From assembly GCA_018882965.1 (NCBI GenBank), contig VEQY01000019.1:1-48117 (forward strand): a DNA stretch of 48,117 nucleotides, in the 5' to 3' direction. The notes below the pieces were generated by a model. The model did not search any database. It saw nothing but the letters and a program-made list of their open reading frames with translations, and was not told the DNA's origin. Shown here piece after piece: positions 34,863 through 43,882 of this stretch (position 1 is the first letter of the stretch; each line of letters begins with the position of its first letter). A program made the translations under genes and the position numbers. This stretch comes from Mycobacterium sp. (lineage in GTDB: Bacteria > Actinomycetota > Actinomycetes > Mycobacteriales > Mycobacteriaceae).

Positions 34863-35756
34863 GTGATCCGCAACGCCGGCCGGGTCGGCGGGCTCAAGGT
34901 GATCGCCCTGGTGCTGTGGGAGCTGCGCTACACGCTGCTGTCGATCCTCGTGGTGGCCGGACTGCTGATGCCGGTCCCCGACGCCAGCCAGAACGAGTAC
35001 GCCGCAGCGGTGCTGTCCGTGCTGGGCATCGGAGCGTCGGTGTTCATCGCCTTTCGCAATACCAACGCCTACAACCGCTGGTGGGAGGCCCGCTCACTGT
35101 GGGGCGGCATCATCATCAGCTCGCGGACCCTGCACTACGGACTCACCGCTGTGGATGACGGCGCCGCCGGGCTGGCGCCGATCCTGGATCGGATGCGGCG
35201 CCGCCAGGTTCGCTACTGCTGGCAGCTCGCCGCCGAGATGCGCGGCGTCCCGCCGCCGGCCGGAGTGACCGAGCTGACCCCGGAAGACCCAGCCGCCACC
35301 GACTGCACCGCTCTGCTCGATCGCCAGTCCGCAGACATCGAGAAGCTCGCCGAGCACGGCTACATCGACGCGCAGGCCCGAATGATGCTGATGAGCACCG
35401 TCCGGGAGTCGGCCGCTGCCCAAAGCGGTCTGGAACGCATCCGTAACGAGCCCGTGCCGCTGCACTACGACCTGTTCATCCGTGGGCTCGCCTGGTTCTT
35501 CGGTCTGGTGGTCTTCAATCGCCTCGATGCCTCTGCCGTCGGCAACCACGTCGGAAGCCTGGTGATCGGTGTGGCGCTGATGACCATCTTCATCGTGGCC
35601 GAACGGTTCGGGCGGTTCATCGAGCAGCCGATGAACAACAGCGTCTTCGACATTCCGATGTACCGGATCTGCACGACGATCACCGGCAACCTGCTGGGTC
35701 CCGGCCACCGCCTGGCCCAGCCGCGGGAGAGCGAGACGGCCCTAGTCTGGATGTGA
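34863..35756 (+). CDS. Bestrophin-family channel-like membrane protein
   Basis: A 297-residue membrane protein of the bestrophin/UPF0187 family. The hallmark is [31 protein letters not shown] (about residues 60-90). Four hydrophobic spans are visible: two near the N-terminus ([42 protein letters not shown]) and two late ([30 protein letters not shown]), followed by [22 protein letters not shown]. Bacterial relatives are pentameric ion channels. GTG 34863 is used. Its stop overlaps a GTG that is in frame with the following ABC gene. Confidence 0.88.
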   Translation: MIRNAGRVGGLKVIALVLWELRYTLLSILVVAGLLMPVPDASQNEYAAAVLSVLGIGASVFIAFRNTNAYNRWWEARSLWGGIIISSRTLHYGLTAVDDGAAGLAPILDRMRRRQVRYCWQLAAEMRGVPPPAGVTELTPEDPAATDCTALLDRQSADIEKLAEHGYIDAQARMMLMSTVRESAAAQSGLERIRNEPVPLHYDLFIRGLAWFFGLVVFNRLDASAVGNHVGSLVIGVALMTIFIVAERFGRFIEQPMNNSVFDIPMYRICTTITGNLLGPGHRLAQPRESETALVWM

Positions 35757-35768
35757 GTCTGGATGTGA
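35745..35768 (+). repeat. Tandem 12-bp duplication at the bestrophin stop codon
   Basis: GTCTGGATGTGA occurs at 35745-35756 and 35757-35768. The first copy ends with the bestrophin stop TGA. Because 12 is a multiple of three, the GTGA in each copy offers a GTG (35753, 35765) in frame with the downstream ABC gene. Confidence 0.8.
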
Positions 35769-35821
35769 CCGGCGGCAGGTCGAAGCGGCTCGCCGAACCG
35801 ACGTGCTGGCAGAATCAGGTG

Positions 35822-37897
35822 ATGACCTCGACCCGGCCGGAGGCGGTGGCGCCCCGGCTGCCCGGGCGGGCAACGCGGTATCCGCCCGGCAGGTCGCTGA
35901 CCCCGGTCGAGATCGCGCAGGCGTCGGTGATGGCGGCGCTGAGCGCGGCCCTGGCCATCGTCTCGATCGTGGTGCCCTTCGCCGGTGGGCTGTCGCTGCT
36001 GGTCACTGTGCCCATGGGGGTGCTCGGCTACCGCTACCGGTTGCGGGTGCTGCTGGCCGCGGCCTTCGCCGCCGGGGTGATCGCGTTCCTGATCGCGGGC
36101 ATCAGCGGGCTGATGGTGGTGGTCAACTGTGCCTACGTGGGCGGACTGACCGGGATCGTCAAGCGTCGCGGGCGCGGCACGCCGACGGTGCTCGCCGTCT
36201 CGGTGGTCGCCGGCATCGTGTTGGGACTGGCCATCATCGGCGCGCTGACCGTGATGGTCCGGCTGCGGACCCTGACCTTCGAGGCGCTGACCGCCAACGT
36301 GGACGGCGTCGTCGCCGTGATGTCCGGCTTCGAGCCGATGCGCCAGTCCGCCCAGGACGCCCGCGAGCTGTTCGGGCTGGCCCTGCAGTACTGGCAGGTG
36401 CTGCTCATGGCGTACTCGATCTTCACGATCATGGTGGTGACGCTGGTCGGCTGGTGGGCCCTCTCCCGGTTGCTCGAGCGGCTGCGGGGCATACCCGACG
36501 TCCACAAGCTCACCGCGCCCGACGAGGATTCCTCGTCAGCCCCCGCTCCGGTACCGGTCCGCCTGACCGAGGCGCGGTTCCGCTACCCGGGTGCCGACCA
36601 CGACGCGCTGGCCCCTCTGAACCTCACCATCGCGCCCGGCGAGCACATCGCGATCACCGGGGCCAACGGCTCGGGGAAGACGACGCTCATGCTGCTGCTG
36701 AGCGGGCGGGCACCGTCCTCGGGCACCATCAGCCGGCCGGGCGCGATCGGTCTCGGCCGGCGCGGTGGTACCTCGGTCATCCTGCAGCATCCGGAGAGTC
36801 AGGTGCTGGGCACCCGCGTCGCCGACGATGTCGTCTGGGGACTGCCCGCCGGCGCCCGCGCCGATGTGACCGGACTGCTCGCCGAAGTGGGTCTGGGCGA
36901 TATGGCCGAACGGGACACCGGCGGCCTGTCCGGCGGGGAACTGCAGCGCCTCGCGGTCGCGGCCGCGCTGGCCCGTGAGCCCTCGCTGCTCATCGCCGAC
37001 GAAGTGACCAGCATGGTCGACCAACGCGGCCGCGAGGCCCTGCTCGGCGTGCTCTCCGGACTCAACGAGCGCCACGGCATGACCCTCGTGCAGATCACCC
37101 ACTACAACAACGAGGCCGAGGTCGCCGACCGGGTGGTCAACCTCAGTGAGTCGCTGGACAACACCACCATGGTCGACAGCGCGGCAGCACCGATGCCCAC
37201 ACCGGGCAGGGTTCGCCGGTCGGACGCCACGGTGTTGCACCTCGACGGTGTGGGTCACGAGTACGGCCGTGGAACCCCCTGGGCCAAGACCGCATTGCGC
37301 GACATCAGCTTCGAGGTTCACGAGGGCGACGGTCTGCTCATCCACGGCGGCAACGGCTCGGGCAAGTCGACGCTGGCCTGGATCATGGCCGGACTGACCA
37401 AGCCCACCGCCGGCAGCTGCCTGGTGGGCGGGCGGGAAGCGCACAAATGCATCGGTGAGGTGGCGATCGCCTTTCAGGCGGCACGTCTGCAGTTGATGCG
37501 CAGCAGGGTCGACCTCGAGGTCGCCTCGGCTGCCGGGTTCTCACCGCACGACCATGCCCGGGTGGTCGCCGCGCTGGCGCGGGTGGGACTGGACGGCGCG
37601 CTGGCCCGCCGGCGCGTCGACCAGCTCAGCGGCGGCCAGATGCGCCGGGTGGTGCTCGCCGGTCTGCTCGCCCGCTCGCCGCGGGCGCTGATCCTCGACG
37701 AACCCCTGGCCGGCCTGGACGCCGCCAGCCAGCGCGGGCTGCTGCGACTGCTGGTCGACCTGCGACTCAACAGCGGCCTGACGGTGGTGGTGATCTCCCA
37801 CGACTTCGTCGGGCTCGAGGATCTCTGCCCGCGGATCCTGCATCTGCACGACGGGATGCTGGCGCCCGAGCCGAGCGCCGCCGGGGGTCCGTCGTGA
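35822..37897 (+). CDS. ECF-type transporter: membrane domain fused to two ABC ATPases (Rv2326c-like)
   Basis: A 691-residue fusion. The N-terminal ~210 residues contain about five hydrophobic spans ([23 protein letters not shown] onward), an S-component/DUF2232-like membrane domain. Two ATPase domains follow: ABC1 with Walker [10 protein letters not shown] near residue 280, signature [11 protein letters not shown] and Walker B SLLIADE; ABC2 with GGNGSGKST near residue 508, signature [11 protein letters not shown] and ALILDEP. With the downstream EcfT it forms an energy-coupling-factor importer for a vitamin, metal ion or other micronutrient; the substrate is not identifiable. ATG 35822 lies after a CAGAAT -10-like box (leaderless candidate); GTG 35753 or 35765 would add 23 or 19 residues. 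Confidence 0.88.
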   Translation: MTSTRPEAVAPRLPGRATRYPPGRSLTPVEIAQASVMAALSAALAIVSIVVPFAGGLSLLVTVPMGVLGYRYRLRVLLAAAFAAGVIAFLIAGISGLMVVVNCAYVGGLTGIVKRRGRGTPTVLAVSVVAGIVLGLAIIGALTVMVRLRTLTFEALTANVDGVVAVMSGFEPMRQSAQDARELFGLALQYWQVLLMAYSIFTIMVVTLVGWWALSRLLERLRGIPDVHKLTAPDEDSSSAPAPVPVRLTEARFRYPGADHDALAPLNLTIAPGEHIAITGANGSGKTTLMLLLSGRAPSSGTISRPGAIGLGRRGGTSVILQHPESQVLGTRVADDVVWGLPAGARADVTGLLAEVGLGDMAERDTGGLSGGELQRLAVAAALAREPSLLIADEVTSMVDQRGREALLGVLSGLNERHGMTLVQITHYNNEAEVADRVVNLSESLDNTTMVDSAAAPMPTPGRVRRSDATVLHLDGVGHEYGRGTPWAKTALRDISFEVHEGDGLLIHGGNGSGKSTLAWIMAGLTKPTAGSCLVGGREAHKCIGEVAIAFQAARLQLMRSRVDLEVASAAGFSPHDHARVVAALARVGLDGALARRRVDQLSGGQMRRVVLAGLLARSPRALILDEPLAGLDAASQRGLLRLLVDLRLNSGLTVVVISHDFVGLEDLCPRILHLHDGMLAPEPSAAGGPS

Positions 37898-37921
37898 AAG
37901 AGATTCCGTCGTGAAGGAGAA
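37888..37921 (+). repeat. 17-bp tandem duplication creating a mini-ORF between the ECF genes
   Basis: TCCGTCGTGAAAGAGAT (37888-37904) and TCCGTCGTGAAGGAGAA (37905-37921) match at 15 of 17 bases. Each has GTGA. GTG 37894 overlaps the upstream stop and opens a six-codon ORF (MKEIPS) whose TGA (37912-37914) overlaps the GTG start of the next gene at 37911. Confidence 0.85.
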
Positions 37922-38732
37922 CCGCCAGCCGCGTCCGGTCGTGCTGCTGCGCCCGGTGCCCGGAACCTCCGTCATTCACGAGCTGTGGGCCGGAACCAAA
38001 CTGATCGTGGTCTTTCTGTTCTCGGCGTTGCTGGCGTTCTATCCGGGGTGGCTGCCCATTGGATTGGTGGCCGCCCTGGTGATCGTGGCGGCGTGGCTGG
38101 CCCGCATTCCCTACGGCGCGCTGCCTACGATTCCGCGGTGGCTGTGGGTCCTGCTGCTGATCGGGGCGCTGACCGCGACGCTGGCCCGCGGCGCGCCGGT
38201 GCTCCAGCTGGGGGGCCTTGAGCTCGAACTCGGCGGGCTGCTGAAGTTCCTGCGCTTCACCGCGCTGTCGGTGGTGCTGCTGGCCCTGGGTGCGATGGTG
38301 TCGTGGACGACCAACGTCGCCGATGTCGCCCCGGCCATCGCGAAGCTCGGCCGTCCGTTGCGGGCGTTTCGCATCCCGGTTGACGACTGGGCGGTCGCGG
38401 TGGCGCTGGCGCTGCGGGCGTTCCCGATGCTGTTCGAGGAGTTCCGGGTGCTCTACGCCGCGCGTCGGCTGCGGCCCCGTCCGGTGCTGCCCACCGGGGA
38501 GCCCCGGCGTCGGCGCTGGGCCGCCGAAGTGGTCGATCTGCTGGCCGCGGGCATCACGGTCGCCCTGCGGCGCGCCGACGAGATGGGGGATGCGATCACC
38601 GCCCGAGGCGGAGTCGGCCAGATCGCCGCGGCGCCGTCGCGGCCGCGCTGGCCGGACTGGGTGACGCTGGCGCTCTGTGTGACGGTCAGCGTCGTGGCAG
38701 TGACCCTGGAGATCCGGGGTCTGGGCGGCTAG
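37911..38732 (+). CDS. ECF transporter transmembrane protein EcfT (Rv2325c-like)
   Basis: A 273-residue membrane protein beginning GTG (MKENRQPRP). It has about five spans in its first 150 residues and a final span at the C-terminus ([19 protein letters not shown]). The cytoplasmic coupling region has the EcfT Ala-Arg-Arg/Arg-rich motifs: [21 protein letters not shown] and [16 protein letters not shown], which dock the ATPases. It links the fused ATPase upstream to the substrate-binding component. Its TAG shares the palindrome CTAG with the convergent uspC stop. Confidence 0.88.
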   Translation: MKENRQPRPVVLLRPVPGTSVIHELWAGTKLIVVFLFSALLAFYPGWLPIGLVAALVIVAAWLARIPYGALPTIPRWLWVLLLIGALTATLARGAPVLQLGGLELELGGLLKFLRFTALSVVLLALGAMVSWTTNVADVAPAIAKLGRPLRAFRIPVDDWAVAVALALRAFPMLFEEFRVLYAARRLRPRPVLPTGEPRRRRWAAEVVDLLAAGITVALRRADEMGDAITARGGVGQIAAAPSRPRWPDWVTLALCVTVSVVAVTLEIRGLGG

Positions 38733-40051
38733 CGCTGCGCGGCGGTGTTCGCCGCGCGCTGCGCGGCCGCGAGCGTCTCGGCGACCGGCCTGCGGCCCAG
38801 GAACATCTCGTCGAAGTAGGGTTTGATCGCCTGGAAGCCGGCGGCGAACCCCGCACCGCCGGGGGCCGGGATGCGCGGACCGTCGAGCACGGCGAAGAAC
38901 GGTGCGACGTCGACCCCCCGGGCCGACCAGAAGTCGAAGTACGCCTGCTGGGCCGGGAGCACGGCCGGGATCGCCGCCCCGCGTCTGCCGAGATAGCCGT
39001 TTCCGGCCGCGCTGCCCAGCCATGCCAAGACCTCGCGCACCGCGTCGGGGTGAGGCGAGGCCGGGTTGCCGGCGGCCACGATGCCGTTGGTGACGCTGAC
39101 CCGCCCGGCCGGGCCGATCGGCAGCATGGTCACCCCCCACCGGAACCGGGCCTGCTCGGCCACCTGTGCGAGGTTGTAGGTGCCTGATTGCAGCACCGCC
39201 ATCCGCCCGGCCAGGAACTGGTTGCGGGAGAAGTCGCCGTTGTCGTTGGTATCCGACGCCGGCGGGGCCACGAAGTCGGTGTTGATCAGATCGACGACGT
39301 AGCCCAGCGCGGCGGCGGCCTGCGGGTTGTCGAAGGCGAAGCGGTCACCGTCGGCGAACGCTCCACCCGCCGAGCCGATGTAGTTGAGGGTGATGCCCTG
39401 AAGGTCGTTGGCCGCGTTGTAGCCCCACTGCCGCACCCGCCGGGGGTCGAATCCGGGGGAGTCGGCCCGGGTCCCGGCTGAATCAACCGTCAGTCGCGCC
39501 AGCATCGGGCGCAACGTATCGGTGCCGGGGTCGGGGTCCCAGCGCGCCGCCCCCAGTGCGGCCGGATCGACGCCTGCGGCGTCGAGCAGGTCGGCGTTGT
39601 AGAACAGCGCGATCCCCGCGTCGGTCAACTGCGGCACCCCCCACAGCGCGCCACCGCGGGTGAACTGCCCGACGACAGAGGGTTCCCAGTCCGGCGACGG
39701 CACGATCGGCATCAGCCGCCCATTGTCGGCGTACTCGGCGAAATGGGAGTTGTTGATCCAGAAGATGTCGTCGGCGCCGCCGCCGGCCACGTCGGTGCGC
39801 AGCGTGTCGAAGTAGGACCCGTAGGCCACCAGGTTGGTGCGGACCTCGATCTCGGGATGGGTGCGGCTGAACTCGGCGAAGGAATCCTGGTAGGCGGCGG
39901 CGACCTGCTGGTCCCACAGTCGCACCGTGACGACCGTGCGGCCCGCGGGATCGGCGCTGCGTCCGAGCACCACCACTGCGCCGGTCAGCACCAGGGCCAA
40001 CGCGACCACTGCGGCCAGCATCATCGTGGAGGTGCGCGGGCGGGTGATCAT
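38729..40051 (-). CDS. uspC: Carbohydrate-binding protein UspC of the UspABC transporter
   Basis: A 440-residue extracellular solute-binding protein, the length of the M. tuberculosis orthologue as I recall it. The N-terminus ([22 protein letters not shown]) is a signal anchor without a lipobox Cys, so it is likely tethered by this span. The bilobal domain reads [41 protein letters not shown] and [16 protein letters not shown], as in family-1 sugar-binding proteins. UspC of M. tuberculosis is reported to bind amino sugars. ATG 40051 overlaps the uspB stop by four bases. No dedicated ATPase gene is present; a shared sugar ATPase elsewhere is presumed. Confidence 0.9.
   Translation of the reverse strand: MITRPRTSTMMLAAVVALALVLTGAVVVLGRSADPAGRTVVTVRLWDQQVAAAYQDSFAEFSRTHPEIEVRTNLVAYGSYFDTLRTDVAGGGADDIFWINNSHFAEYADNGRLMPIVPSPDWEPSVVGQFTRGGALWGVPQLTDAGIALFYNADLLDAAGVDPAALGAARWDPDPGTDTLRPMLARLTVDSAGTRADSPGFDPRRVRQWGYNAANDLQGITLNYIGSAGGAFADGDRFAFDNPQAAAALGYVVDLINTDFVAPPASDTNDNGDFSRNQFLAGRMAVLQSGTYNLAQVAEQARFRWGVTMLPIGPAGRVSVTNGIVAAGNPASPHPDAVREVLAWLGSAAGNGYLGRRGAAIPAVLPAQQAYFDFWSARGVDVAPFFAVLDGPRIPAPGGAGFAAGFQAIKPYFDEMFLGRRPVAETLAAAQRAANTAAQR
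38732..38767. repeat. Duplicated GCGCTGCGCGGC in the uspC 3' end
   Basis: GCGCTGCGCGGC occurs at 38732-38743 and 38756-38767 (period 24, eight codons). It encodes the terminal [12 protein letters not shown] of UspC, so the enzyme carries an in-frame duplication next to its stop codon. Confidence 0.65.
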
Positions 40052-40872
40052 TTGAGTCCGGTGACGACGATCGAGCGCACGATGTGGCGCTGGAACACGA
40101 TGAAGAGCGTCACCAGCGGAACGATCGCCACCGTGGTGGCGGCCATCACCAGCGTCCACTGGGCGTTGTACTGCGACTGCAGCCCGGCGGTGGCGACGGT
40201 CAGCACCCGCCACCGCTCGCCGCTGGTGATCACCAGCGGCCACATGAAGCTGTTCCATTGCGACACCACCGTGATCAGCGTCAGGGTCGCCAGGATCGGC
40301 TTGCTGGCCGGTACCACCACGTGCACGATCACGTCGAGGGTGTTCGCACCGTCGATGCGCGCGGCATTGAGCAGGTCGGCCGGAATGGAGCGGAAGTACT
40401 CCCGCAACAGAAAGATCGCGTAGGGCGAGCCGAACAGAAACGGCAGCACCAGCGCCCAGAAGGTGTTGCGCAGACCGAGTTGGGCCATCATCAGATACAG
40501 CGGCACCACGGTGACCGTCGCCGGCACCATCAGTGTGGCGATGTAGACCCAGAACAGCGCGTCGCGTCCGCGGAACTCCAGCCGGGCGAAGGCGTAGGCG
40601 GCCAGCACCGAGAACACCAGCTGGCCGACGGTGATGATCGCCGTCATCAGCGCGGTGACGGCGAGCGCGCGCCCGAATCCCGCTGCGCCCAGCGCGGAGT
40701 AGTTCTCCAGGGTGGGCGGGTCGGGTAGCGACAGGGGCGTGCCGGTGGCGAACTGACGGGCCGAGGTGAACGAGGTCAGCAGGCCCAGCGCGAACGGGGC
40801 AATGGTCAGCACGGCGGCGAACACCAAGCCGGCGTAGAGGGGCACCGCCCCTCGTCCGAGCCCGGTGGCCAT
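40048..40872 (-). CDS. uspB: Sugar ABC transporter permease UspB
   Basis: A 274-residue MalG-type permease with six spans and a clear EAA loop NAARIDGANTLDVIVHVVVPASKPILATL. ATG 40872 gives MATGLGRGAVPLYAG, the expected N-terminus. It forms the translocation pore with UspA, but the two genes are separated here by about 980 bp containing a plus-strand gene, so they may no longer share a message. uspC follows by 4-bp overlap. Confidence 0.92.
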   Translation of the reverse strand: MATGLGRGAVPLYAGLVFAAVLTIAPFALGLLTSFTSARQFATGTPLSLPDPPTLENYSALGAAGFGRALAVTALMTAIITVGQLVFSVLAAYAFARLEFRGRDALFWVYIATLMVPATVTVVPLYLMMAQLGLRNTFWALVLPFLFGSPYAIFLLREYFRSIPADLLNAARIDGANTLDVIVHVVVPASKPILATLTLITVVSQWNSFMWPLVITSGERWRVLTVATAGLQSQYNAQWTLVMAATTVAIVPLVTLFIVFQRHIVRSIVVTGLK

Positions 40873-40895
40873 AGGGCATGAGATTAGCTGGCGGG

Positions 40896-40901
40896 TAGGA
40901 T
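40896..40901 (+). promoter_or_regulatory. -10 box (TAGGAT), leaderless promoter of the PE-PPE gene
   Basis: TAGGAT ends seven bases before the ATG at 40909, the mycobacterial leaderless arrangement. It lies in the 36-bp gap before uspB on the opposite strand. Confidence 0.65.
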
Positions 40902-40908
40902 CAGACGC

Positions 40909-42120
40909 ATGAAATCGTCGTTTCGCCCGGTCGCGCGGGCAGCAGCGGCATCGATGCTGGTAGCGGTGGGATTGCTGCAGCCTGCCACCGCGCAGCCCCA
41001 CGCCCAGGCGGAGCCCCCCGCCGCCAGCCCTCGCGCGGCGGTCGGCGAGGTCTCGCTTGCGGCCACCGTGCTGACCTTCGAGGGTGGACTGGTCGGGATC
41101 CAGCCGTTCTTCTACTTCACCAGAGCCCAGCTCGGGGGCGAGTTGTGCCGGTCGCCCAATACCTGCGACCCGGTCTACTACGCGGCGATCCCACTCGGAC
41201 AGCTCTTCAACGACTGGGGGGCGATCGAACTCCAGAAGGCCGTGACGGCACGGGCGGGGGACCCCACCCCGATCACCCTCTTCGGCCACAGCCAGGGCGG
41301 GCAGGTCATTTACACGGCGCTCCGGAACTGGGCGGCGAACCCGGGCAGCGCCCCGGATCCGGCCAAAGTCTCCTGGGTCTCCATCGGAAACCCCGAGAAC
41401 GTGGTCGGCGGCCGCGCTCCCAACCCGGTGCCGGCCGGCTCGCCCTACTCCGGCATCGAGGTGATCAAGCAGTACGACGGTTGGGCCGACGCCCCCAGTG
41501 ACAGAGGCAATTTCCTGGCGCAGCTCAATGCCGCGATCGGAAGACAGACCACCCACGTGTTCGGGTACTTCAACGTCGATGTCAACGACCCGGCCAATAT
41601 CCGCTATACACCGGACAATGCCGACGGCACTCCCGGCAAGATCACCTACGTGTTCGTTCCCACCCCGATACTGCCGCTCGTGCAGATGACAGGTCCGCTT
41701 GCGCCACTGCTCAATCCGGTGCTGGACCCGATCCTGCGCCCGATCGTCGAAGCGGGTTATGACCGGCCGTTCGACGTTCCGGCATCGTCGGCGCCTGCGG
41801 TATCAGCGGCATCCATCCCGCGCCCGGCGTCGGTCGCAGCACCCCGGTCTTCAGTAGGTGTCGTAGGTGACTCTGTTCCTGAAGTACAGGTGCTGGACAA
41901 CCGTGGCCCCGACCAGAATCGCGAACAGGACAAGAGCCATCACCGCGGCACGACCGATCGCGGCCGAGCCGAACGCCTCGGCGTAGATCCGGTGCGCGAC
42001 CAGGTCGGTTCGGCCCGCCGGTCCGCCGCCGGTCAGCGCGTAGACAGTGTCGAAGACCTGGGCCGCACTGACGATTCCGGTCACCGAGACAAAGAAAAAC
42101 GTCGGCTTGAGCATCGGTAA
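40909..42120 (+). CDS. Secreted PE-PPE-domain serine hydrolase, with a C-terminal tail antisense to uspA
   Basis: ATG 40909 starts a signal peptide (ARAAAASMLVAVGLLQPATAQPHAQA). The body to about residue 300 is the PE-PPE/cutinase-like alpha/beta hydrolase domain: LTFEGG, PITLFGHSQGGQVIYTALRNW (nucleophile in G-H-S-Q-G), SWVSIGNPENVVGG and IEVIKQYDGWADAP, ending near LLNPVLDPILRPIVEAGYDRPF. No PE or PPE N-terminal domain is present. The frame is open to 42120, giving 403 residues, but the last ~90 (after SVAAPRS) overlap the uspA 3' end and are highly polar with no family likeness; the ancestral stop was probably lost or displaced by a frameshift. It may hydrolyse lipid esters in the envelope. 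Confidence 0.78.
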   Translation: MKSSFRPVARAAAASMLVAVGLLQPATAQPHAQAEPPAASPRAAVGEVSLAATVLTFEGGLVGIQPFFYFTRAQLGGELCRSPNTCDPVYYAAIPLGQLFNDWGAIELQKAVTARAGDPTPITLFGHSQGGQVIYTALRNWAANPGSAPDPAKVSWVSIGNPENVVGGRAPNPVPAGSPYSGIEVIKQYDGWADAPSDRGNFLAQLNAAIGRQTTHVFGYFNVDVNDPANIRYTPDNADGTPGKITYVFVPTPILPLVQMTGPLAPLLNPVLDPILRPIVEAGYDRPFDVPASSAPAVSAASIPRPASVAAPRSSVGVVGDSVPEVQVLDNRGPDQNREQDKSHHRGTTDRGRAERLGVDPVRDQVGSARRSAAGQRVDSVEDLGRTDDSGHRDKEKRRLEHR

Positions 42121-42723
42121 GGTGATGCGCCGGAAGCGCTGCCACGACGTCGCCCCGTCCATCCGGGCGGCGGCATGCACCTGCGGTGGGATGGCCAGGA
42201 TGCCGGCCAGGAAGAACAGCGCCACGTAGCCGACGTTGGTCCACACCGTGACCGCGGAGACCACGGGCAGGGCGAGGCCGGGGTCGGTCAGCCATTCGAT
42301 ACGCCGATCCGCAAGCGCGCTGACCGCTCCGTCGGTCGGGGCGAGTATCCATCGCCACAGCACCGCGACCGCCAGCGGTGAGCAGATCCAGGGGATCACG
42401 TACAACGCGCGGAACACCGTGCTGCCGGGTAGGCCGCGGGCCAGCATCGCCGCCGCGGCCATGCCCAGCACGATCTGGATCGGCACCACGATCGCGATGA
42501 AGGCACACGTCACCAGCAGCGAGTTACCGAAGTCGGCGTCGGTGAGCACCGAACGCCAATTCTCCAGTCCCACATAGCGGATGGGTCCGAGCAGATCCCA
42601 GCGGTGCATGCTCAGCCACACCACCACCAGCATCGGCAGCAGCAGGAAGCACACCACCCCGAACAGGCTGGGTGCCAGCAACCCGTACCCGAGCAGCGTC
42701 TGACGGGCGCGGCGCGCCGTCAC
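41851..42723 (-). CDS. uspA: Sugar ABC transporter permease UspA
   Basis: A 290-residue MalF-type permease with six spans and an EAA loop AAARMDGATSWQRFRRITLPMLKPTFFF. The start GTG (42723) overlaps the stop of the LLM oxidoreductase gene (GTGA), so it is translationally coupled to it. It partners UspB for amino-sugar or oligosaccharide import. Its last 270 bp are overlapped by the plus-strand PE-PPE frame, and uspB is displaced downstream, in contrast to the adjacent uspA-uspB of M. tuberculosis. Confidence 0.9.
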   Translation of the reverse strand: MTARRARQTLLGYGLLAPSLFGVVCFLLLPMLVVVWLSMHRWDLLGPIRYVGLENWRSVLTDADFGNSLLVTCAFIAIVVPIQIVLGMAAAAMLARGLPGSTVFRALYVIPWICSPLAVAVLWRWILAPTDGAVSALADRRIEWLTDPGLALPVVSAVTVWTNVGYVALFFLAGILAIPPQVHAAARMDGATSWQRFRRITLPMLKPTFFFVSVTGIVSAAQVFDTVYALTGGGPAGRTDLVAHRIYAEAFGSAAIGRAAVMALVLFAILVGATVVQHLYFRNRVTYDTY

Positions 42724-43844
42724 GGCGCACCTCTGAGGGAGTGTGCGACCTGGGCGGCCGCGCGCAGTCCGTACAGCGCCGCCCGAGGGGACACCAGTCC
42801 CGACACCGGTGCCAGGACCACATGGCGCAGGCCCGCCTCGCCGAAGTCGCGCAGTTTCGCCGTCACCTGCGCGGGGGTACCCCAGAGCAGCGGCCCCTCG
42901 GTCATCACGGAGTCGGGTACCGCGGCGATGGCTGCCCGCACGGTCGCGAGGTCGTGACGGTCGGGGATGAATTCGACGATCGCGTTGTAGTCCTCACCGA
43001 GGGGGTGCGGTGTCCCGGCCGCCTGCCACACCTCGGCGGGCGCACCCAGCCCGAGCAACCGGACCGCTGTGTTCTTCAGCAACGCCCGTGCTTCCCGCTC
43101 GGTCGAGCCGAACACGACGAAGCGATGCAGCGCCGGCGTGATCGACGCGTCAGCGCGGCCGGCGTCGCGTGCCGCCGCCCGGACGGCCGCCAACTTCTCC
43201 GCGTACTGCTCCGGAGACACCACCGAGGCGGGATACCAGCCGTCGCCGTAGCGTCCGGTCAGTTCCAGCATGTGCGAGCCGTGGCCCCCGACCCAGATCT
43301 CCGGCACCCGGCCCGGCGGGGACTTCAGGTCCATCGCGGCCCGGTCGAGTTGGAAATGGCGGCCGGAGAACGAGATCGGCCCCACCGAGGACAGGCAGAG
43401 CCGGATCACCTGAAGCGCCTCCTCCAAGCGGCCCACGGGGTGGGAGAAGTCCAGCCCGTAGGGCTCGATGTTCATCTGCTCTCCGGCGCCGATACCCAGA
43501 ATCGGGGCACGGCGGGTCAGGTGGGACAGCGTCAGCATCGCCTGGGCGATCAGCACCGGATGGCGGCGCACCGGCTCGGTCACCCCGACACCGAGCCGCA
43601 TCCGTCCGACCTTCCGGGCGAGATAGCCCGCCAGCACCTGATAGTCGAACATCTCGTGTGGGCTGGGCCGCCGGGTCGCCAACCAGGTGACGTCACGGGT
43701 CCACAGGTCGCGGGGGAAGACGTTCTGGAAGTGGTCGATGAGCATCACCGACTCCAGTCGCGTCGCCCGGGCGGCCAGGGCGAAGGCCCGGGTGGCGGCC
43801 AGCGGCGGCTGCGTGCTGATCTGGAGTCCCACCGAGATCCGCAC
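42720..43844 (-). CDS. LLM-class F420-dependent oxidoreductase
   Basis: A 374-residue luciferase-like TIM barrel. Start GTG 43844 (VRISVGLQISTQPP) is selected because the barrel begins there. Conserved features include LESVMLIDHFQNVFP, GVGVTEPVRRHPVLIAQAMLTLSHL, GIGAGEQMNIEPYG, GRLEEALQVIRL and VGGHGSHMLELTGRYGDGW. In actinobacteria these enzymes use coenzyme F420 for hydride transfer; the substrate is not predictable. It is the first gene of the minus-strand operon with uspA (4-bp overlap) and divergent from tldD with 38 bp between starts. Confidence 0.88.
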   Translation of the reverse strand: MRISVGLQISTQPPLAATRAFALAARATRLESVMLIDHFQNVFPRDLWTRDVTWLATRRPSPHEMFDYQVLAGYLARKVGRMRLGVGVTEPVRRHPVLIAQAMLTLSHLTRRAPILGIGAGEQMNIEPYGLDFSHPVGRLEEALQVIRLCLSSVGPISFSGRHFQLDRAAMDLKSPPGRVPEIWVGGHGSHMLELTGRYGDGWYPASVVSPEQYAEKLAAVRAAARDAGRADASITPALHRFVVFGSTEREARALLKNTAVRLLGLGAPAEVWQAAGTPHPLGEDYNAIVEFIPDRHDLATVRAAIAAVPDSVMTEGPLLWGTPAQVTAKLRDFGEAGLRHVVLAPVSGLVSPRAALYGLRAAAQVAHSLRGAP

Positions 43845-43870
43845 ACCGCCAGTATTCCCGTGACCGCGGC

Positions 43871-43876
43871 TACGGT
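43871..43876 (+). promoter_or_regulatory. -10 box (TACGGT), leaderless promoter of tldD
   Basis: TACGGT ends six bases before the tldD GTG at 43883. The 38-bp spacer between divergent starts must also hold the promoter of the LLM gene (AATACT on minus is a weak candidate). Confidence 0.5.
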
Positions 43877-43882
43877 GAAGGG

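Noticed and set aside
37767..39140. 457-codon minus-strand frame opposite the ECF genes
   Set aside because: Gly/Arg/Gln-rich low-complexity translation, overlapping two well-supported plus genes.
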